DNA of 55,959 nucleotides from Acidobacteriota bacterium. Lineage in GTDB: Bacteria > Acidobacteriota > Terriglobia > Terriglobales > Acidobacteriaceae. Both the position numbers and the translations under genes were made by a program. Below are positions 52,227 to 55,959 of the stretch, piece by piece. Each line of letters opens with the position of its first letter. Positions within the stretch are counted from its first letter, which is position 1. Below the pieces are notes generated by a model that was not told the origin of the DNA, made no database searches, and worked only from the letters and a program-made list of their open reading frames with translations. The stretch lies in contig JAJZAL010000009.1 of NCBI GenBank assembly GCA_021799405.1, positions 1 to 55,959 on the forward strand, in the 5' to 3' direction.

Positions 52227-52904
52227 ATGAAGCTACTCGTCATCGAAGACGATCTGGCAAACTCGAAATTTCTTGAGCGCGCCCTGTCCGAAAACGGTTA
52301 CACCATTGACCTGGCGCACAACGCCGCCACGGCGGAGCGGCTCGCAATGGATGGCGACTACGCCGCGGTCATTCTCGACCTCGGCCTGCCCGACGAGGAC
52401 GGCCTCACTCTCATCACTCGCCTCAAGGCGCGCGGCTTCTCTGCGCCCGTCCTCATCCTCTCTGCCCGGCGCGCGGTCGATGACCGCGTGCGCGGCCTCG
52501 AACAGGGCGGCGACGACTACCTCGTGAAACCCTACGCACTCCCCGAATTGCTGGCCCGCCTCCGCAATCTCCTCCGTCGCAACGCCAGCCCCTCCGATCA
52601 GTCCACCGTTCTGCGCGTGCTCGACCTCGAACTGAACCTTCTCCGCCGCGAAGCCTCCCGCGCCGGAGAAACCCTCCAGCTCACCACCCAGGAGTTCGCC
52701 CTGCTCGAGTTTCTCTGCCGCAACTCCGGGCGTGTCGTCACCCGCTCCATGATCCTCCAGCAGGTCTGGGGCATGCGCATCCAGCCGGATACCAACGTCG
52801 TCGACGTCCACATCTATCGCCTCCGCAGCAAGGTGGAGCGGCCCGATCTGCCCACCATGATCCGCACCATCCGAGGAGTCGGCTATGTCCTACGCGATAA
52901 ATAG
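52227..52904 (+). CDS. OmpR/PhoB-family response regulator
   Basis: 225 residues. The receiver domain has the acidic pair Asp8/Asp9, phospho-acceptor Asp51 in LDLGLPDEDG, and KPYALPELLARL. The winged-helix output domain has LQLTTQEFALLEFLCRNSGRVVTRSMILQQVWG...VDVHIYRLRSKVE...IRTIRGVGYVLR. It pairs with the overlapping histidine-kinase gene. Possible targets are the ABC exporter downstream or neighbouring genes. Confidence 0.95.
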   Translation: MKLLVIEDDLANSKFLERALSENGYTIDLAHNAATAERLAMDGDYAAVILDLGLPDEDGLTLITRLKARGFSAPVLILSARRAVDDRVRGLEQGGDDYLVKPYALPELLARLRNLLRRNASPSDQSTVLRVLDLELNLLRREASRAGETLQLTTQEFALLEFLCRNSGRVVTRSMILQQVWGMRIQPDTNVVDVHIYRLRSKVERPDLPTMIRTIRGVGYVLRDK

Positions 52905-54357
52905 GCCGCGGGTAAAGACGGCCGCGTGGCGCATCTCCCTCTGGGGCACCGCTGCTTTCGCCGCCGGAACCATCATCCTCTTCCTCTTCCTCCACCAGTT
53001 CGTCGCTCATGAAATCCAGCGCCGCGCCGACTCATGGCTCACCGGCGAGGTCGGCACCCTCGGCGACGTCGCGGAAAAAACACCCCAGGGCGTCCTCTAC
53101 GACCGCATCGTAAGCGAAGTCGCCGAACTGGCCACCAAAGAGGTGCCCCACGGCCACGAGCCGGCAAAAGACCCCAATCGCTCCGTCTTCTTCCTGCAAA
53201 CCAACAGCAGCGGCCATCTCAAGCTCTGGGTCGGCGAGCAGAACAAGAACGCCGTCCTGCAGGCCGTGCATGCCAAAAACATCCTGCCCGGCCATCCGGT
53301 CGATATTCACATCCCCGACGCGTTCAGCGACTTCCGCGTCGCCTCCACCCGCATGAACAACGGCGACGTCATCTACCTCGGCCTTTCCGGACGCGAAGAA
53401 AACCGCACACTTGACACCCTGCGCCTCTACTTCTTCATCATCTGCCTCGGCATTGTTCTGCTCGGCTTCCTGATCATCTTTTTCACCACCAAGCGCATGC
53501 TTGGCCATGTGCAGCGTATTACAGATACCGCTGCCACCATCGGACATGACGACCTCCGCAGCCGCGTACCAGAGGTCGAGGGCAACGATGAAGTCGCGCA
53601 GCTCGCCTTCACCCTCAATCGCATGCTCGATCGCGTGGAGAACACGGTCCGCCAGTTGCACACCATCACGGACTCGCTCGCCCACGACCTTCGCAGCCCC
53701 ATCACCGCCGTTCGCGGCCGCCTCGAAGCCGCCCTGTTGCGCACCGACGAAGACGGTTGGGCCGAACCCGTCGCTTCCGCCATCGACGAGCTCGACCGTC
53801 TCTGCGAATTCCTCACCAAATCGCTCGACGTCGCCGAAGCTGGTGCCGATGCTCTCCGCCTCCAGAAAGAGCCCGTCAACCTCGACGAACTGCTCCAGAC
53901 CATGGCTCATCTCTACGAGCCCAGCATGGCAGAGCGCGGCCTCAGCCTCACTCTGCGCAGCAGCTCACCGGTCATCGTCGATGCCGACCCCTCCCTCATT
54001 CATCGCATGATGATGAACCTCTTCGACAACGAGCTGAAACACCTGCCCCCGGGCTGCTCCGTGCACATTCGCCTTCAATCCGAGGATGGCCACTGCAACA
54101 TCTTCCTCGAAGACAACGGCCCCGGATTCCCCGATGAAGTCGCCGCGCACATCTTTGAGAAGTACGCCAAGGGCAGCCAATCCGCCGGCTCAGGCCTGGG
54201 ACTCGCCTTTGTCGAGGCAGTCGTCCGCGCACACAACGGATCCATCGAAGCATCCAACCTGCCTTCCCGCGGCATCCAGATACGAATCCGCCTGCAGCGC
54301 AGCTCCCCTGCTTCCCTTGCCTCAAGCCCCGCCACGTCTTCGCACACAGGTGTCTAG
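52885..54357 (+). CDS. Membrane sensor histidine kinase (EnvZ/QseC type)
   Basis: 490 residues. TM1 is SLWGTAAFAAGTIILFLFLHQF; a periplasmic sensor of about 150 residues follows, then TM2 FFIICLGIVLLGFLIIFFTTKR, HAMP, and the H-box SLAHDLRSPITAVRG with His267. The N-box MMMNLFDNELKHLPPG, G1 EDNGPGFPDE and G2 GSGLGLAFV complete the kinase. The gene overlaps the regulator's end by 20 bases. The signal is unknown. Confidence 0.93.
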   Translation: MSYAINRPRVKTAAWRISLWGTAAFAAGTIILFLFLHQFVAHEIQRRADSWLTGEVGTLGDVAEKTPQGVLYDRIVSEVAELATKEVPHGHEPAKDPNRSVFFLQTNSSGHLKLWVGEQNKNAVLQAVHAKNILPGHPVDIHIPDAFSDFRVASTRMNNGDVIYLGLSGREENRTLDTLRLYFFIICLGIVLLGFLIIFFTTKRMLGHVQRITDTAATIGHDDLRSRVPEVEGNDEVAQLAFTLNRMLDRVENTVRQLHTITDSLAHDLRSPITAVRGRLEAALLRTDEDGWAEPVASAIDELDRLCEFLTKSLDVAEAGADALRLQKEPVNLDELLQTMAHLYEPSMAERGLSLTLRSSSPVIVDADPSLIHRMMMNLFDNELKHLPPGCSVHIRLQSEDGHCNIFLEDNGPGFPDEVAAHIFEKYAKGSQSAGSGLGLAFVEAVVRAHNGSIEASNLPSRGIQIRIRLQRSSPASLASSPATSSHTGV

Positions 54358-54516
54358 AGCGAATCTGCTCTCGCAGCATCCCTGAGAGAAAAGGCACCGC
54401 GCGTCGATTCCGGTTTTGGCATCCAACATTCTTCGTGGCCAAATCGGTTTTGGGCCAGTCGCTTATGACCAAAGTGAGTTTGAGTCTTTGCCCTCTGCCC
54501 CGTATGCTGGCTTGAC

Positions 54517-55314
54517 ATGAATTCGCCTGCCATTTCCGCTCAAAATGTCACGCGCCGCTTCGGAGATTTCGTCGCTGTCGACCAGGTCACCTTCGACGTC
54601 GCGCCCGGGCAGTTCTTCGGCTTTCTCGGCCCCAACGGCGCCGGAAAGTCCACCACCATCAAGATGCTCACCGGCCTGCTCGCACCCAGCTCCGGCAATG
54701 TGCACGTTCTCGGCGAAGACATGAGCCGCAACCCCGTTGCCATCAAGCAGCAGATCGGCGTGGTCCCTGAAGGCATGGCCCTCTTTGGCCGGCTCACGGC
54801 CGCCGAATATCTTCGCTTTGTGGCTCGCATGTACGGCCTCGACCGCCAGACCACCCGCCAGCGTACCGAAGAGCTCCTCGAATTCATGCACCTCGCCAAC
54901 GAACCCAAAAAGCTCGTCACCGACTTTTCCCACGGCATGCAGAAAAAGCTGGCGCTGGCCGCTGCCGTCATTCACGCCCCGCGCGTGCTGTTTCTCGACG
55001 AGCCGTTCGAAGGTGTGGACGCCGTCGCCGCCGTCACCCTCAAGAACATGCTGCAGGGCATGATCGCCCGCGGCGCCACCATCTTTCTTACCTCCCATGT
55101 ACTCGAAATCGTCGAGCGCCTCTGCAGCCACGTCGCCATCATCAGCAAGGGAAGGCTCGTCGCGAACGGCTCCCTCGAAGAGTTGCGCCACGGCGTCGCC
55201 TCTCGCCTGCCCGGCACGCAGGGAGACGAGAAACTCACCCTCGAACAAATCTTCCTCAACGTCGTGGGTGGCAACAGCGCGGACGAGGCACAGGAACTCT
55301 CATGGCTGGCATAG
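54517..55314 (+). CDS. ABC-2-type transporter ATPase
   Basis: 265 residues: Walker A LGPNGAGKSTTIKMLTG, signature FSHGMQKKLALAAAV (SHG in place of the more usual SGG), Walker B VLFLDEPFEGVDA, and H-loop IFLTSHVLEIVERLC. It is close to the EcsA/YadG-like group. It precedes and overlaps the permease gene. It may be controlled by the two-component pair just upstream; 159 bases separate them. Confidence 0.92.
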   Translation: MNSPAISAQNVTRRFGDFVAVDQVTFDVAPGQFFGFLGPNGAGKSTTIKMLTGLLAPSSGNVHVLGEDMSRNPVAIKQQIGVVPEGMALFGRLTAAEYLRFVARMYGLDRQTTRQRTEELLEFMHLANEPKKLVTDFSHGMQKKLALAAAVIHAPRVLFLDEPFEGVDAVAAVTLKNMLQGMIARGATIFLTSHVLEIVERLCSHVAIISKGRLVANGSLEELRHGVASRLPGTQGDEKLTLEQIFLNVVGGNSADEAQELSWLA

Positions 55315-55959
55315 CCTCGCGCCGCTCCATGATGCAGTATGCCGCCGTCGCGCGCATGCGCATGCAAATGCTCGCGCACTCCGCCCGTACCGGCCGCGGA
55401 AAGTTTGACATCGTGGCCCAGATTGCCACCTGGAGCACCTATCTTTTTCTAGGAACACTCTTCGCCGCCGGCTTCGCCATGGGCGCGTTTCACATCCTCT
55501 ACGGCGGGCACCTGGGCTACTTCAGCCTGCTCATCTGGGGCGCATTGCTCATGTGGCAGTTCACGCCCATCATGGCCATCTCCTTCCGCGAGGAATACGA
55601 TCTTTCCGGACTCGCACGCTACCCGCTCGGCTTCGGCGCCTACTACATCCTCTTCATCTTCTTCGGTTTCTTCGATCTCTCCACCATCTTTGGATTGGCC
55701 TCTCTGCTCGGCATCGCCATCGGCGTCAGCCTGGCGCGCCCGGCGCTGTTGCCCATCGGGCTTCTGGCGCTGGCGATATTCGCGGCCTTCAACATCCTCC
55801 TCAACCGCGCCATCTTCGCATGGCTCAGCCGCTGGCTCGCCCGCCGCCGCTCCCGTGAGATTCTGGGCGTCTTTTTCTTCATCGTCGTGGTCGCCGCAGA
55901 GCTCATGAACCCGGCCCTGCACGAGTTCCACCTGAGGCTTCCGGCAAACCTGCTCGCCT
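55302..55959 (+). CDS. ABC exporter permease, partial (runs off the window)
   Basis: 219 residues are visible from MAGIASRRSMMQYAAVARMRMQM; the stop lies outside. Hydrophobic spans include TWSTYLFLGTLFAAGFAMGAFHILYGG, YFSLLIWGALLMWQF, YYILFIFFGFFDLSTIFGLASLLGIAIG and LLPIGLLALAIFAAFNILLNRAIFAWLS. The gene starts inside the ATPase gene's end. It is the likely membrane partner of that ATPase; the substrate cannot be told. Confidence 0.85.
   Translation, partial: MAGIASRRSMMQYAAVARMRMQMLAHSARTGRGKFDIVAQIATWSTYLFLGTLFAAGFAMGAFHILYGGHLGYFSLLIWGALLMWQFTPIMAISFREEYDLSGLARYPLGFGAYYILFIFFGFFDLSTIFGLASLLGIAIGVSLARPALLPIGLLALAIFAAFNILLNRAIFAWLSRWLARRRSREILGVFFFIVVVAAELMNPALHEFHLRLPANLLA

Overview
The window looks like a chromosomal segment of an acidobacterium, most likely a member of Terriglobia/Acidobacteriaceae. 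This rests on style, not on a marker gene. The evidence is GC-rich DNA with short intergenic spaces and many ATGA/GTGA start-stop overlaps. It also includes a 2,100-residue secreted Ig-like/beta-propeller protein, a CadC-type winged helix fused to a WD40-like propeller, several glycoside hydrolases, and RND/ABC efflux sets. No rRNA or intact tRNA is present.

Left part (1-20.9 kb) is accessory in character. It holds a decayed EAL fragment, a TRIC-like channel with an M20 amidohydrolase, a CbrC-family protein, and a higBA toxin-antitoxin pair lying between two copies of a ~60 bp dispersed repeat. Next comes a plasmid-like cassette: a ribbon-helix-helix protein, a serine recombinase, a small membrane protein and a facing XRE regulator with operator-like sites. 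After a hairpin-rich gene-poor kilobase come two membrane proteins, a CsgG-like/SHOCT lipoprotein-type protein, the giant secreted lipase-fold/Ig/propeller protein, the CadC-like regulator and a DUF4143 ATPase. At 20.5-20.9 kb lie the 3' part of a tRNA-Val(GAC) gene and a frameshifted tyrosine-integrase remnant, which mark the edge of an old integrated element.

Middle part (21.2-42.2 kb) is metabolic and efflux chromosome: an acetate CoA-transferase, a GH3 beta-glucosidase behind a LacI-type operator, a CusCBA/CzcCBA-type heavy-metal RND pump, an alpha/beta hydrolase and a GH2 enzyme. An HTH protein, an aquaporin and a 1-Cys peroxiredoxin follow, then a TetR-HlyD-ABC-ABC2 export operon with end-to-end overlaps. 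Strong inverted repeats separate several convergent units.

Right part (42.3-51.2 kb) is the most unusual piece: an eight-gene minus-strand operon reading polyprenyl diphosphate synthase, FtsX/MacB-type permease, LolD-type ATPase, CcoN-like membrane protein, small four-helix membrane protein, MFS-CcoO-like diheme cytochrome c fusion, metallo-beta-lactamase-fold hydrolase and a SPASM radical-SAM enzyme. The CcoN-like protein has no His-His pair and seems to lack all CuB ligands, so it is unlikely to be an oxygen-reducing oxidase. A divergent YceI polyisoprenoid-binding protein stands next to the polyprenyl synthase. The window closes with an OmpR/EnvZ-type two-component pair and an ABC exporter whose permease runs off the end.
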